64,000 nt of DNA from assembly GCF_002900365.1 (NCBI RefSeq), contig NZ_CP025979.1:4216001-4280000 (forward strand), in the 5' to 3' direction. The notes under the pieces were generated by a model. It was not told the origin of the DNA. It saw only the letters and a list, made by a program, of their open reading frames with translations, and did no database searches. How positions within the stretch are numbered: the stretch's first letter is position 1; each line of letters starts with the position of its first letter. Below, one piece after another: positions 15,428-23,732 of the stretch. Source of the DNA: Escherichia marmotae. GTDB lineage: Bacteria > Pseudomonadota > Gammaproteobacteria > Enterobacterales > Enterobacteriaceae. Made by a program: the position numbers and the translations under genes.

Positions 15428-16525
15428 ATGAAAGGACGTTGGGTAAAGTACCTTCTTATGGGCGCAGTCGTAACGATACTTGCCGCCTGCTCCTCCAAAC
15501 CAACCGATCGCGGACAGCAATATAAAGACGGGAAATTTACCCAGCCTTTCTCTCTGGTGAACCAGCCAGATGCCGTTGGCGCGCCAATTAACGCCGGTGA
15601 TTTTGCCGAGCAAATTAACCATATCCGTAACGCGTCGCCGCGTCTGTATGGCAACCAGAGTAATGTTTATAACGCGGTGCAGGAGTGGCTGCGCGCAGGT
15701 GGTGATACCCGCAATATGCGTCAGTTTGGCATTGACGCCTGGCAGATGGAAGGGGCGGATAACTACGGCAACGTGCAGTTTACGGGTTACTACACACCGG
15801 TAATTCAGGCGCGCCATACTCGCCAGGGCGAGTTTCAGTACCCTATTTACCGTATGCCGCCAAAACGCGGTCGTCTGCCGTCTCGTGCGGAGATCTACGC
15901 GGGGGCACTGAGCGATAAATATATCCTTGCTTACAGCAACTCTCTGATGGATAACTTCATTATGGATGTGCAGGGGAGTGGATATATCGATTTTGGCGAT
16001 GGCAGCCCGCTTAACTTCTTCAGCTATGCCGGAAAGAACGGTCATGCCTATCGCAGTATTGGTAAGGTTTTGATCGATCGTGGCGAAGTGAAAAAAGAAG
16101 ATATGTCGATGCAGGCGATTCGTCACTGGGGTGAAACGCACAGTGAAGCCGAAGTTCGCGAACTGCTGGAACAGAATCCATCTTTCGTCTTCTTTAAACC
16201 GCAATCTTTCGCGCCGGTGAAAGGGGCAAGTGCAGTGCCGCTGGTTGGCCGTGCGTCGGTTGCCTCTGATCGTTCGCTTATCCCACCAGGTACTACCTTG
16301 CTGGCAGAAGTGCCGCTGCTGGATAATAACGGCAAATTCAATGGTCAGTACGAACTGCGTCTAATGGTGGCTCTGGATGTCGGTGGCGCAATCAAAGGCC
16401 AACACTTCGATATCTATCAGGGGATTGGCCCTGAAGCTGGCCACCGCGCCGGTTGGTACAATCACTATGGTCGTGTCTGGGTGCTGAAAACGGCCCCGGG
16501 CGCAGGTAACGTTTTTAGCGGCTGA
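15428..16525 (+). CDS. mltA: Membrane-bound lytic murein transglycosylase A
   Basis: MltA is an outer-membrane lipoprotein that cleaves glycan strands of peptidoglycan to 1,6-anhydro-muropeptides. I start at the ATG after AAGAAGAGAACA, giving 365 residues with a lipoprotein signal (LLMGAVVTILAAC, lipobox Cys21). Longer upstream frames run through the tRNA genes and are artefacts. The catalytic domain carries QFTGYYTPVIQA and the acidic motif VALDVGGAIKGQHFDIYQG with the catalytic Asp near residue 308. The order with tcdA downstream is as in K-12. Confidence 0.97.
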   Translation: MKGRWVKYLLMGAVVTILAACSSKPTDRGQQYKDGKFTQPFSLVNQPDAVGAPINAGDFAEQINHIRNASPRLYGNQSNVYNAVQEWLRAGGDTRNMRQFGIDAWQMEGADNYGNVQFTGYYTPVIQARHTRQGEFQYPIYRMPPKRGRLPSRAEIYAGALSDKYILAYSNSLMDNFIMDVQGSGYIDFGDGSPLNFFSYAGKNGHAYRSIGKVLIDRGEVKKEDMSMQAIRHWGETHSEAEVRELLEQNPSFVFFKPQSFAPVKGASAVPLVGRASVASDRSLIPPGTTLLAEVPLLDNNGKFNGQYELRLMVALDVGGAIKGQHFDIYQGIGPEAGHRAGWYNHYGRVWVLKTAPGAGNVFSG

Positions 16526-16560
16526 TGTGATATTCTGTACGCCGTTTTTACGGATAAGCC

Positions 16561-16586
16561 AGGTGAGGGATAACCTCACCTTTTGA
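16561..16586 (+). terminator. Terminator after mltA
   Basis: AGGTGAGG, loop GATAA, CCTCACCT and TTTT, 35 bases after the mltA stop. A near copy of the hairpin occurs at 16722-16748. Confidence 0.8.
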
Positions 16587-16610
16587 TTGTTGACTAACTG
16601 CGCGTTGTTC

Positions 16611-16710
16611 ATGCCAGATGCGGCGTGAACGCCTTATCTGGCCTACAAATTATGCAAATTCAATATTTTGCAGGAGTTATGTAGGTCTGATAAGCGTAGC
16701 GCATCAGGCA
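16611..16710. repeat. REP pair (BIME) between mltA and tcdA
   Basis: Two inverted REP units, TGCCAGATGCGGCGTGAACG...TATCTGGCC and TAGGTCTGATAAGCGTAGCG...CATCAGGCA, enclose an AT-rich centre. They are the typical enterobacterial extragenic palindromes. Confidence 0.8.
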
Positions 16711-16721
16711 TTTATGCGTTT

Positions 16722-16748
16722 AGGGTGAGGGATAACCTCACCCTTTTT
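16722..16748 (+). terminator. Terminator-like hairpin just upstream of tcdA
   Basis: AGGGTGAGG, GATAA, CCTCACCCT and five Ts. It ends 14 bases before the tcdA ATG and duplicates the hairpin after mltA, with the REP pair between the two. It should block read-through into tcdA. Confidence 0.7.
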
Positions 16749-16762
16749 AATTCTGAGGTGCT

Positions 16763-17569
16763 ATGTCTGTTGTAATAAGTGATGCCTGGCGTCAGCGTTT
16801 TGGCGGCACAGCGCGTCTGTATGGTGAAAAAGCGTTGCAACTGTTTGCTGATGCGCATATTTGTGTCGTCGGTATCGGTGGTGTCGGTTCTTGGGCGGCG
16901 GAAGCTCTGGCGCGAACGGGGATTGGCGCAATCACACTTATTGATATGGATGATGTGTGCGTCACCAATACTAATCGGCAAATTCACGCGCTGCGCGATA
17001 ACGTCGGGCTGGCAAAAGCTGAAGTGATGGCGGAACGTATTCGCCAGATTAACCCGGAGTGCCGGGTAACGGTGGTGGATGATTTTGTGACGCCGGATAA
17101 CGTAGCGCAATATATGAGTGCCGGTTATTCGTATGTGATTGATGCCATTGATAGCGTGCGACCTAAAGCGGCGCTGATCGCTTATTGCCGTCGCAATAAA
17201 ATCCCATTGGTCACGACCGGTGGCGCAGGCGGGCAGATTGATCCGACGCAGATTCAGGTTACTGATCTGGCAAAGACAATTCAGGATCCGCTGGCGGCGA
17301 AACTGCGCGAGCGCCTGAAAAGTGATTTTGGCGTGGTGAAAAACAGTAAAGGTAAGCTCGGCGTGGACTGCGTTTTCTCTACCGAAGCACTGGTGTACCC
17401 GCAGTCAGACGGTACGGTGTGTGCGATGAAAGCCACGGCAGAAGGGCCGAAGCGGATGGATTGCGCGTCAGGATTTGGCGCGGCAACGATGGTAACCGCC
17501 ACCTTTGGTTTTGTTGCGGTTTCTCATGCGCTGAAGAAGATGATGGCGAAAGCGGCGCGTCAGGGGTAA
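16763..17569 (+). CDS. tcdA: tRNA threonylcarbamoyladenosine dehydratase
   Basis: TcdA (CsdL, formerly YgdL) is an E1-like, ATP-dependent enzyme that cyclises t6A37 to ct6A in tRNAs reading ANN codons, working with the CsdA-CsdE sulfur relay. The 268 residues contain the nucleotide-binding GIGGVG (37-42), IDMDDVCVTNTNRQIH, the AMP-contact region IDAIDSVRPKAALIAYCRRN and a C-terminal membrane-associated segment (ATMVTATFGFVAVSHAL). It is convergent with its partners csdE-csdA. Confidence 0.97.
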   Translation: MSVVISDAWRQRFGGTARLYGEKALQLFADAHICVVGIGGVGSWAAEALARTGIGAITLIDMDDVCVTNTNRQIHALRDNVGLAKAEVMAERIRQINPECRVTVVDDFVTPDNVAQYMSAGYSYVIDAIDSVRPKAALIAYCRRNKIPLVTTGGAGGQIDPTQIQVTDLAKTIQDPLAAKLRERLKSDFGVVKNSKGKLGVDCVFSTEALVYPQSDGTVCAMKATAEGPKRMDCASGFGAATMVTATFGFVAVSHALKKMMAKAARQG

Positions 17570-17574
17570 ACATT

Positions 17575-17611
17575 AGGTCGGAGGCGACGTCTGGTGCGTC
17601 TTATCCGACCT
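17575..17611. repeat. REP unit between tcdA and csdE
   Basis: AGGTCGGAGGCGACG...CGTCTTATCCGACCT forms a palindrome of REP type between two convergent genes. Confidence 0.7.
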
Positions 17612-17624
17612 TGAACGTGCAACA

Positions 17625-18068
17625 TCAAGCTTGCTTCGCCGCCGCGATAATCGCCTCGCTTAACGCATTCAGCCCTTGACTGCGTGAGGCGCTAAGTTGC
17701 GCACGCAATCCCAGCTCATCAAACAATGCCAGCGGCGACTGTGCCTGTAACTCGGCAGCGGTTTTCCCCTCCACTGCGGTCAACAACACGGCCAGCAGAC
17801 CGCGCACAATGCGTCCTTCGCTATCACCAAAGAAATGCATCTTGCCGTTTTCAGCGACGCTATACCCCAACCAGACGCGGTTTTCGCATCCGGCAATCTC
17901 TTTGGCCTGCGCTTTTAACTCGTCTGGCAAAGCAGGAAGCTGTTTCCCCAGCATAATCAACTGGCGATATTTATCTTCCCATTGCGTCAGCGGCGCGAAA
18001 GTGTTGTGTAACGACTCTGCCGTTACGGTTGTGCCGAACGGATGTCCGGCGAATTGCGGGTTCGTCAT
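17625..18068 (-). CDS. csdE: Sulfur acceptor protein CsdE
   Basis: A SufE-like cytoplasmic protein of 147 residues that takes persulfide sulfur from CsdA. The acceptor Cys61 sits in AKEIAGCENRVWLGY. Its ATG overlaps the csdA stop by one base (TAATG), so it is translationally coupled as second gene of csdAE. TcdA (CsdL) downstream completes the known trio. Confidence 0.97.
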   Translation of the reverse strand: MTNPQFAGHPFGTTVTAESLHNTFAPLTQWEDKYRQLIMLGKQLPALPDELKAQAKEIAGCENRVWLGYSVAENGKMHFFGDSEGRIVRGLLAVLLTAVEGKTAAELQAQSPLALFDELGLRAQLSASRSQGLNALSEAIIAAAKQA

Positions 18069-19273
18069 TAATCCACCAATAATTCCAGTGCGCGGTCAAC
18101 GGCGTTCACCAGCGCATCCACATCACTCTTTGTATTATATGGCGCAAAAGAGGCGCGCAGAGTGCCGGTTACGCCTAATTCTGCCAACAGTGGCTGAGCG
18201 CAATGCTGCCCGGCGCGTAGGGCAATGCCATACTCCGCCAGCAGCGTTACCATATCGCTATGATGAACACCGGCGAAATCAAAGGCCAGCAGGCTGGAGT
18301 CCTGACAGCGGAATGAACGAAAGCCAGGACGTTTTGCCAGCGCCTCTTCTGCGAGCGTCGCCAGACTGCGACTCCAGCTTTCTGCCTGGTTGATATCATA
18401 ATCTGCCAGCCATTCCAGCGCCGCGCTTAACCCAATGACGCCTGCGACGTTGGGCGTTCCGGCTTCCAGTTTCCACGGCGCAGATTGAGTGGTGAAGCCG
18501 TCAAAACTGACTTCGTGGATCATTTTGCCGCCGCCCAGCCAGGGCGACATTGCTTCCAGCAGTTCTGGTTTGCCATACAGCACGCCGATACCTGTTGGGC
18601 CATAAAGTTTGTGACCTGAAAAAGCGTAGAAATCGATATCCAGTTGCTGAACATCGGCAGGGAAATGCACCGCCCCCTGAGCTCCATCAACCATCACCAC
18701 CATTCCGGCGGCGTGGGCAAACGTAATCGCTCTCGCCAAATCCGGGCAACCACCGGTGACGTTCGACATCTGGCCCAGCGCCAGAATCCGGCTACGAGGA
18801 GTCATTAGCGCTGGCAATAAATCGACATCCGGCAACCGCTGCGCATTAAGCGGCAGTTTCACCACTTTGGCTCCAGTTTGTTGGGCGACCATCAGCCAGG
18901 GAACAAGATTGGCGTGATGTTCTGCCACACTGACAATAATTTCATCGCCTGGTTGCAGGCGTGGACGGGCATAACATTGCGCCACCATGTTAATAGATTC
19001 GGTGGTGCCACGTGTCCAGACAATAGTTTTGTCATCCGATGCATTCAGCAGTTGGGCGACTTTCTCCCGCGCGGCCTCATAACGTGCGGTTAACCGTTGG
19101 GCTTCGGCGTACTGGCTGCGATGCACGTTTCCAGCACTCAGGCTATAGAACTGCCGGGTTGCCTCAATAACGGCTTCGGGTTTGAGCGCAGTAGCGGCGC
19201 TGTCGAGATAGACGCCCGCATCCTGTAATGCGGGAAAGTGCGCGCGAAACGGCGCGGGATTAAAAACGTTCAT
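18068..19273 (-). CDS. csdA: Cysteine desulfurase CsdA
   Basis: A PLP-dependent enzyme that removes sulfur from cysteine (or cysteine sulfinate/selenocysteine) as enzyme persulfide and passes it to CsdE. The 401 residues begin MNVFNPAPFRAHFPALQDAG at the ATG preceded by AGGAG; an upstream ATG would add 12 non-conserved residues. The PLP lysine is in AFSGHKLYGPTGIG; the catalytic Cys is in ALRAGQHCAQPLL on the mobile loop; EHHANLVPW and VDGAQGAVH bind cofactor. First gene of csdAE. Confidence 0.97.
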   Translation of the reverse strand: MNVFNPAPFRAHFPALQDAGVYLDSAATALKPEAVIEATRQFYSLSAGNVHRSQYAEAQRLTARYEAAREKVAQLLNASDDKTIVWTRGTTESINMVAQCYARPRLQPGDEIIVSVAEHHANLVPWLMVAQQTGAKVVKLPLNAQRLPDVDLLPALMTPRSRILALGQMSNVTGGCPDLARAITFAHAAGMVVMVDGAQGAVHFPADVQQLDIDFYAFSGHKLYGPTGIGVLYGKPELLEAMSPWLGGGKMIHEVSFDGFTTQSAPWKLEAGTPNVAGVIGLSAALEWLADYDINQAESWSRSLATLAEEALAKRPGFRSFRCQDSSLLAFDFAGVHHSDMVTLLAEYGIALRAGQHCAQPLLAELGVTGTLRASFAPYNTKSDVDALVNAVDRALELLVD

Positions 19274-19465
19274 GGTACTCCTCGGCTTGATAAACCGATC
19301 GTGGCGCAAAATTCACTTCGACACAAGGATAGCCCTAACCTTCGGATTCATCTGGATATCCAGGCGAAAGCGACTCGGTCGCTTATGCTTAATAGTGTTA
19401 GGCGTTAATTTTAGCCTGTTAATGAATTTTTATTGCGAGTGAATAATCGCTTTAAGGAGAAGAAG

Positions 19466-19693
19466 ATGAAAAAGACTGCCGCAATTATCTCTGCCTGTAT
19501 GCTGACTTTTGCCCTTAGTGCCTGTTCCGGTTCAAACTATGTCATGCACACCAACGATGGACGCACCATTATTGCCGATGGCAAACCGATGACGGATGAT
19601 GAAACCGGTATGATTTCTTATAAAGACGCTAATGGCAACAAACAGCAGATCAACCGTACTGACGTGAAAGAGATGGTCGAACTGGATCAGTAA
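19466..19693 (+). CDS. ygdI: Small lipoprotein YgdI (DUF903)
   Basis: A 75-residue lipoprotein. The ATG follows AAGGAGAAGAAG; the lipobox FALSAC puts the lipid-carrying Cys at residue 20, leaving a mature SH3-like beta domain (YVMHTNDGRTIIADGKPM, ISYKDANGNKQQINRTDVKE). Function is unknown. The longer frame from 19433 lacks a better start. Confidence 0.93.
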   Translation: MKKTAAIISACMLTFALSACSGSNYVMHTNDGRTIIADGKPMTDDETGMISYKDANGNKQQINRTDVKEMVELDQ

Positions 19694-19709
19694 TTCACGA
19701 TCGCAAGGT

Positions 19710-19923
19710 AAAAAAAAGCACCGCAATTAGGCGGTGCTACATTAATCACTATGGACAGACAGGGTAAATGTACAGGAAGTGAAAAAAGGTAGCTTTGCTA
19801 CCATGGTCTGAATCGCAGACCAATTGCAAACACAACAACACAACAACACAACATCACAACCGTAAGCCAAAAGTTCACCAGAACACGCATTCCGATAAAA
19901 CTTTTCGTTCCGGCTCAGGAAGT
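19710..19923 (-). ncRNA. gcvB: Hfq-dependent small RNA GcvB
   Basis: Reverse-complement reading starts ACTTCCTGAGCCGGAACG and contains the GU-rich seed region (GTTGTGATGTTGTGTTGTTG) that base-pairs with mRNAs of amino-acid and peptide transporters such as oppA and dppA. It has the internal hairpin ACCATGGTAGCAAAGCTACC and ends in a terminator, AGCACCGC-CTAATT-GCGGTGCT with eight Ts. It is transcribed divergently from gcvA, which activates it. Nothing else is seen between ygdI and gcvA. Confidence 0.95.
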
Positions 19924-20051
19924 GCCGCCACTATAGGTATTTGCTGGTAGAAGCTCAACGGACAAATTATAATGGCTCAGATAAAAAAAACTAATAGGTT
20001 ACATACTGTGATCTAATTGTTAAATTCATTTAACATCAAAGTTTAAAAGCC

Positions 20052-20969
20052 ATGTCAAAACGATTACCACCGCTAAATGCCTTACGAGTTTTTGATGCCG
20101 CCGCACGCCATTTAAGCTTCACACGTGCAGCAGAAGAGCTTTTTGTGACTCAGGCCGCAGTAAGTCATCAAATCAAGTCACTTGAGGACTTTTTGGGACT
20201 AAAACTGTTCCGTCGTCGTAATCGTTCACTTCTGTTGACCGAGGAAGGGCAAAGCTATTTCCTCGATATCAAAGAGATATTTTCGCAATTAACTGAAGCA
20301 ACGCGTAAACTCCAGGCCCGTAGCGCCAAGGGTGCGTTGACGGTCAGCTTACTCCCCAGTTTTGCCATCCACTGGCTGGTGCCGCGACTTTCCAGCTTTA
20401 ATTCAGCTTATCCGGGAATCGATGTTCGAATCCAGGCGGTCGATCGTCAGGAAGATAAACTGGCGGACGACGTTGATGTCGCTATATTTTATGGCCGTGG
20501 CAACTGGCCAGGGCTGCGGGTGGAAAAGCTTTACGCCGAATACCTGTTGCCAGTATGTTCGCCTTTGCTATTAACCGGTGAAAAACCCTTGAAGACCCCG
20601 GAAGATCTGGCTAAACATACGTTATTACACGATGCGTCCCGTCGTGACTGGCAGACATATACCCGCCAGTTGGGGTTAAATCATATTAACGTTCAGCAAG
20701 GACCGATATTCAGCCATAGCGCCATGGTGCTACAAGCTGCCATTCATGGGCAGGGTGTGGCGCTGGCAAATAACGTGATGGCGCAATCTGAAATCGAGGC
20801 TGGACGTCTTGTCTGCCCGTTTAATGATGTTTTGGTCAGTAAAAATGCTTTTTATCTGGTATGTCATGACAGTCAGGCAGAACTGGGTAAAATAGCCGCC
20901 TTTCGCCAATGGATCCTGGCGAAAGCCGCTGCTGAACAAGAAAAATTCCGCTTTCGTTATGAACAATAA
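20052..20969 (+). CDS. gcvA: LysR-family regulator of glycine cleavage and gcvB
   Basis: GcvA activates the glycine-cleavage operon gcvTHP when glycine is plentiful, represses it with GcvR, and activates gcvB. The 305-residue protein has the N-terminal winged HTH (FTRAAEELFVTQAAVSHQIK, about residues 23-42) and a C-terminal periplasmic-binding-like effector domain (LTVSLLPSFAIHWLVPRL...). It is divergent from gcvB. Confidence 0.97.
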   Translation: MSKRLPPLNALRVFDAAARHLSFTRAAEELFVTQAAVSHQIKSLEDFLGLKLFRRRNRSLLLTEEGQSYFLDIKEIFSQLTEATRKLQARSAKGALTVSLLPSFAIHWLVPRLSSFNSAYPGIDVRIQAVDRQEDKLADDVDVAIFYGRGNWPGLRVEKLYAEYLLPVCSPLLLTGEKPLKTPEDLAKHTLLHDASRRDWQTYTRQLGLNHINVQQGPIFSHSAMVLQAAIHGQGVALANNVMAQSEIEAGRLVCPFNDVLVSKNAFYLVCHDSQAELGKIAAFRQWILAKAAAEQEKFRFRYEQ

Positions 20970-20987
20970 TTTACGTAGGGTACGACC

Positions 20988-21383
20988 ATGACCAGCCGTT
21001 TTATGCTGATTTTTGCCGCCATTAGCGGTTTCATTTTTGTGGCTCTGGGCGCTTTTGGTGCACATGTTTTAAGTAAAACAATGCGAGCCGTTGAGATGGG
21101 CTGGATCCAGACCGGCCTTGAATACCAGGCGTTCCATACACTGGCGATTTTGGGGCTGGCAGTGGCGATGCAGCGTCGCATCAGTATCTGGTTTTACTGG
21201 AGTAGTGTTTTCCTCGCGTTAGGCACGGTGCTGTTCAGCGGCAGCCTTTATTGCCTGGCGCTGTCTCATCTGCGTTTGTGGGCGTTTGTCACTCCGGTCG
21301 GTGGAGTGAGCTTCCTCGCGGGTTGGGCGTTAATGTTAGTCGGTGCTATCCGTTTAAAGCGCAAGGGCGTAAGTCATGAATAA
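20988..21383 (+). CDS. ygdD: Inner-membrane protein YgdD (DUF423)
   Basis: A 131-residue integral membrane protein with four predicted helices (MLIFAAISGFIFVALGAFGA; TLAILGLAVAM; FYWSSVFLALGTVLFSGSLY; VGGVSFLAGWALMLVGAI). Function is not established. It starts 18 bp after gcvA and overlaps rlmM by 8 bp, so it is probably cotranscribed with both. Confidence 0.93.
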   Translation: MTSRFMLIFAAISGFIFVALGAFGAHVLSKTMRAVEMGWIQTGLEYQAFHTLAILGLAVAMQRRISIWFYWSSVFLALGTVLFSGSLYCLALSHLRLWAFVTPVGGVSFLAGWALMLVGAIRLKRKGVSHE

Positions 21384-22476
21384 GGTTGTATTGTTGTGTC
21401 GTCCGGGCTTTGAAAAAGAGTGCGCCGCAGAAATTACCGATAAAGCCGGTCAGCGGGAAATCTTCGGTTTTGCCCGCGTGAAAGAGAATGCGGGTTATGT
21501 CATTTATGAATGTTATCAACCGGATGATGGCGATAAGCTAATTCGTGAGCTGCCGTTCAGTTCATTAATTTTTGCCCGCCAGTGGTTTTTGGTAGGAGAA
21601 CTCCTCCAACATTTGCCGCCAGAAGACCGCATTACGCCTATTGTTGGCATGTTGCAGGGCGTGGTGGAGAAGGGCGGTGAACTGCGTGTTGAAGTCGCGG
21701 ACACCAACGAAAGCAAAGAGTTACTGAAATTCTGCCGTAAATTCACGGTTCCGCTACGGGCTGCCTTGCGCGATGCGGGCGTGCTGGTGAACTATGAAAC
21801 ACCGAAGCGTCCGGTGGTGCATGTATTCTTCATTGCCCCAGGTTGCTGCTATACCGGTTACTCTTACAGCCACAATAATTCGCCGTTCTATATGGGCATT
21901 CCGCGTCTGAAGTTTCCGGCAGATGCGCCGAGTCGTTCCACGCTCAAACTGGAAGAGGCATTTCATGTGTTTATTCCGGCGGATGAGTGGGATGAACGCC
22001 TGGCGAACGGGATGTGGGCGGTGGATTTAGGTGCTTGCCCGGGTGGCTGGACCTACCAACTGGTGAAGCGCAACATGTGGGTTTATTCCGTCGACAACGG
22101 CCCGATGGCGCAAAGTCTGATGGATACCGGGCAGGTGACATGGCTGCGGGAAGACGGTTTCAAATTCCGTCCGACACGCAGCAATATCTCATGGATGGTA
22201 TGCGATATGGTTGAAAAACCAGCGAAAGTTGCGGCATTGATGGCGCAGTGGCTGGTTAATGGCTGGTGCCGTGAAACAATCTTCAACCTCAAACTGCCGA
22301 TGAAAAAACGCTACGAAGAAGTGTCACACAATCTGGCGTATATTCAGGCACAGCTTGATGAACATGGCATAAATGCTCAGATTCAGGCGCGGCAGTTATA
22401 TCACGATCGCGAAGAAGTGACGGTGCATGTCCGTCGTATCTGGGCTGCGGTGGGTGGTCGTCGCGACGAGCGATAA
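21376..22476 (+). CDS. rlmM: 23S rRNA C2498 2'-O-methyltransferase RlmM
   Basis: RlmM methylates the ribose of C2498 of 23S rRNA using SAM. The 366 residues combine an N-terminal THUMP-like domain with a Rossmann methyltransferase containing AVDLGACPGGWTYQLV (SAM motif I) and the catalytic K-D-K-E elements (WLREDGFKF, WMVCDMVEKP, FNLKLPMKKR). It overlaps ygdD and is convergent with fucR. Confidence 0.97.
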   Translation: MNKVVLLCRPGFEKECAAEITDKAGQREIFGFARVKENAGYVIYECYQPDDGDKLIRELPFSSLIFARQWFLVGELLQHLPPEDRITPIVGMLQGVVEKGGELRVEVADTNESKELLKFCRKFTVPLRAALRDAGVLVNYETPKRPVVHVFFIAPGCCYTGYSYSHNNSPFYMGIPRLKFPADAPSRSTLKLEEAFHVFIPADEWDERLANGMWAVDLGACPGGWTYQLVKRNMWVYSVDNGPMAQSLMDTGQVTWLREDGFKFRPTRSNISWMVCDMVEKPAKVAALMAQWLVNGWCRETIFNLKLPMKKRYEEVSHNLAYIQAQLDEHGINAQIQARQLYHDREEVTVHVRRIWAAVGGRRDER

Positions 22477-22482
22477 CGGGCA

Positions 22483-22506
22483 AGGCCGGGGCGTCGTCTC
22501 CGGCCT
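22483..22506. terminator. Hairpin between convergent rlmM and fucR
   Basis: AGGCCGG...CCGGCCT stem with a loop of about 10 bases and no clear T run. It may act as a weak bidirectional stop. Confidence 0.4.
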
Positions 22507-22519
22507 GCTACCATTGCCA

Positions 22520-23251
22520 TCAGGCTGTCACCAAAGAAGCCGCAACCTGGCGCTCATCAGAAATAATGTGCGTGACCTCATCCAGATGCCCGATGCGGGC
22601 TTCTCCAGAACGATTAAATTTACTTTTATCAATCAATAACAACGATTGCGCGGCACGTTTTAATAGCATCGATTTGTAGTCAGCGTTGATCGCATTGGAG
22701 TCCCACAGTGCGCCGCTGCTGTCGATCCCTTCGCAAGAAAAAATAAACAGATCGATTTCCAGCGATTTAAGCTGGGAAATCAGCGCGGGATTGACGTAAC
22801 AACCATATTTGCGCTCAAGTGTGCCGCCGGAACTGATCAGTTGAATGCGTTCGCGCTTACCGAGTTCATGACAAATTGGATGGCTATTGGTGAAGACCTG
22901 AATGTCGATGTCAGGCAACTGGCGTGCCAGATACCAGCAAGTTGAACTGGCGTCTAAGGCTATCACCATCCCTTCTTCAATCCACGCGAGCGCTTCGCGG
23001 GCAATATCTGCTTTATGCGCATAATGGCTTTTCAGCCGGATATGAAAGGGATCGCCGCTGTCTTGATTTTGACGGTGGATATATTTAGCGCGCCCATGAT
23101 TGCGCAGAATTTTACCCTGCGTCTGTAATTCATTGAGATCGCGACGAATGGTTTCTTTACTGACCTTTAGCTGTTCAGAGAGAGCTTCCGTGGTCAGGCT
23201 GGTATGGTTCAGCAGCAGGTCGACTATCGCTTGCTGGCGTGCCGCTTTCAT
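22520..23251 (-). CDS. fucR: DeoR-family activator of L-fucose genes
   Basis: FucR activates the fuc regulon; its inducer is L-fuculose-1-phosphate. The 243 residues start MKAARQQAIVDLLLNHTSLT. A DeoR HTH (TEALSEQLKVSKETIRRDLN) is followed by a sugar-phosphate-binding fold (IALDASSTCWYLARQL, NSHPICHELG, FIFSCEGIDSSGALW). An ATG three codons upstream has no better ribosome site. It is the last gene of the fucIKUR unit here. Confidence 0.96.
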   Translation of the reverse strand: MKAARQQAIVDLLLNHTSLTTEALSEQLKVSKETIRRDLNELQTQGKILRNHGRAKYIHRQNQDSGDPFHIRLKSHYAHKADIAREALAWIEEGMVIALDASSTCWYLARQLPDIDIQVFTNSHPICHELGKRERIQLISSGGTLERKYGCYVNPALISQLKSLEIDLFIFSCEGIDSSGALWDSNAINADYKSMLLKRAAQSLLLIDKSKFNRSGEARIGHLDEVTHIISDERQVAASLVTA

Positions 23252-23308
23252 ATTTTTCACCCCATCATTCGATAACCGCCCGCGTCATGCGGGCGTACCG
23301 GTATGAGA

Positions 23309-23731
23309 TTACGGTGTTACCCCTTTTTTTAAAAGAATATTCCCGTACTTCGCTCGTTCGCCTGTGATAACGATCGCAAAGGCTTTTTGTGCCCGTTCAT
23401 AAAACGCAAAACGGTCGATGCGGGTGATTTCAGGGCACGGGGTCTGTAGTGAAAGCGCATCACGATAGCGTTGTTCCACTTCAGGATCGAGTGTGTCACC
23501 TTCTACTGCCGCCATCATCACCAGCGGCGGCGCATAGCTGTCCAGTTCAAATAACGGGATAATTGCCTGGAGCAAGTCGCTCACTAACAGGCCATCAGCG
23601 CGGATCACCTGTGGTCCCATCGCATGGGCGGGAAAGTGGGCATCGGAAAAAATAATTTCATCTCCATGCCCCATCTCTGCCAGCACTTTCAATAGTTCGG
23701 GAGAAATTAACGGCGAAATTGTTTTCAGCAT
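23309..23731 (-). CDS. fucU: L-fucose mutarotase
   Basis: FucU interconverts alpha- and beta-L-fucopyranose (RbsD/FucU fold) to feed FucI. The 140 residues show AEMGHGDEIIFSDAHFP with the catalytic His22 and a C-terminal FYERAQKAFAIVITGERAKYG. It follows fucK by one base, so the genes are coupled. Confidence 0.96.
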   Translation of the reverse strand: MLKTISPLISPELLKVLAEMGHGDEIIFSDAHFPAHAMGPQVIRADGLLVSDLLQAIIPLFELDSYAPPLVMMAAVEGDTLDPEVEQRYRDALSLQTPCPEITRIDRFAFYERAQKAFAIVITGERAKYGNILLKKGVTP

Positions 23732-23732
23732 T

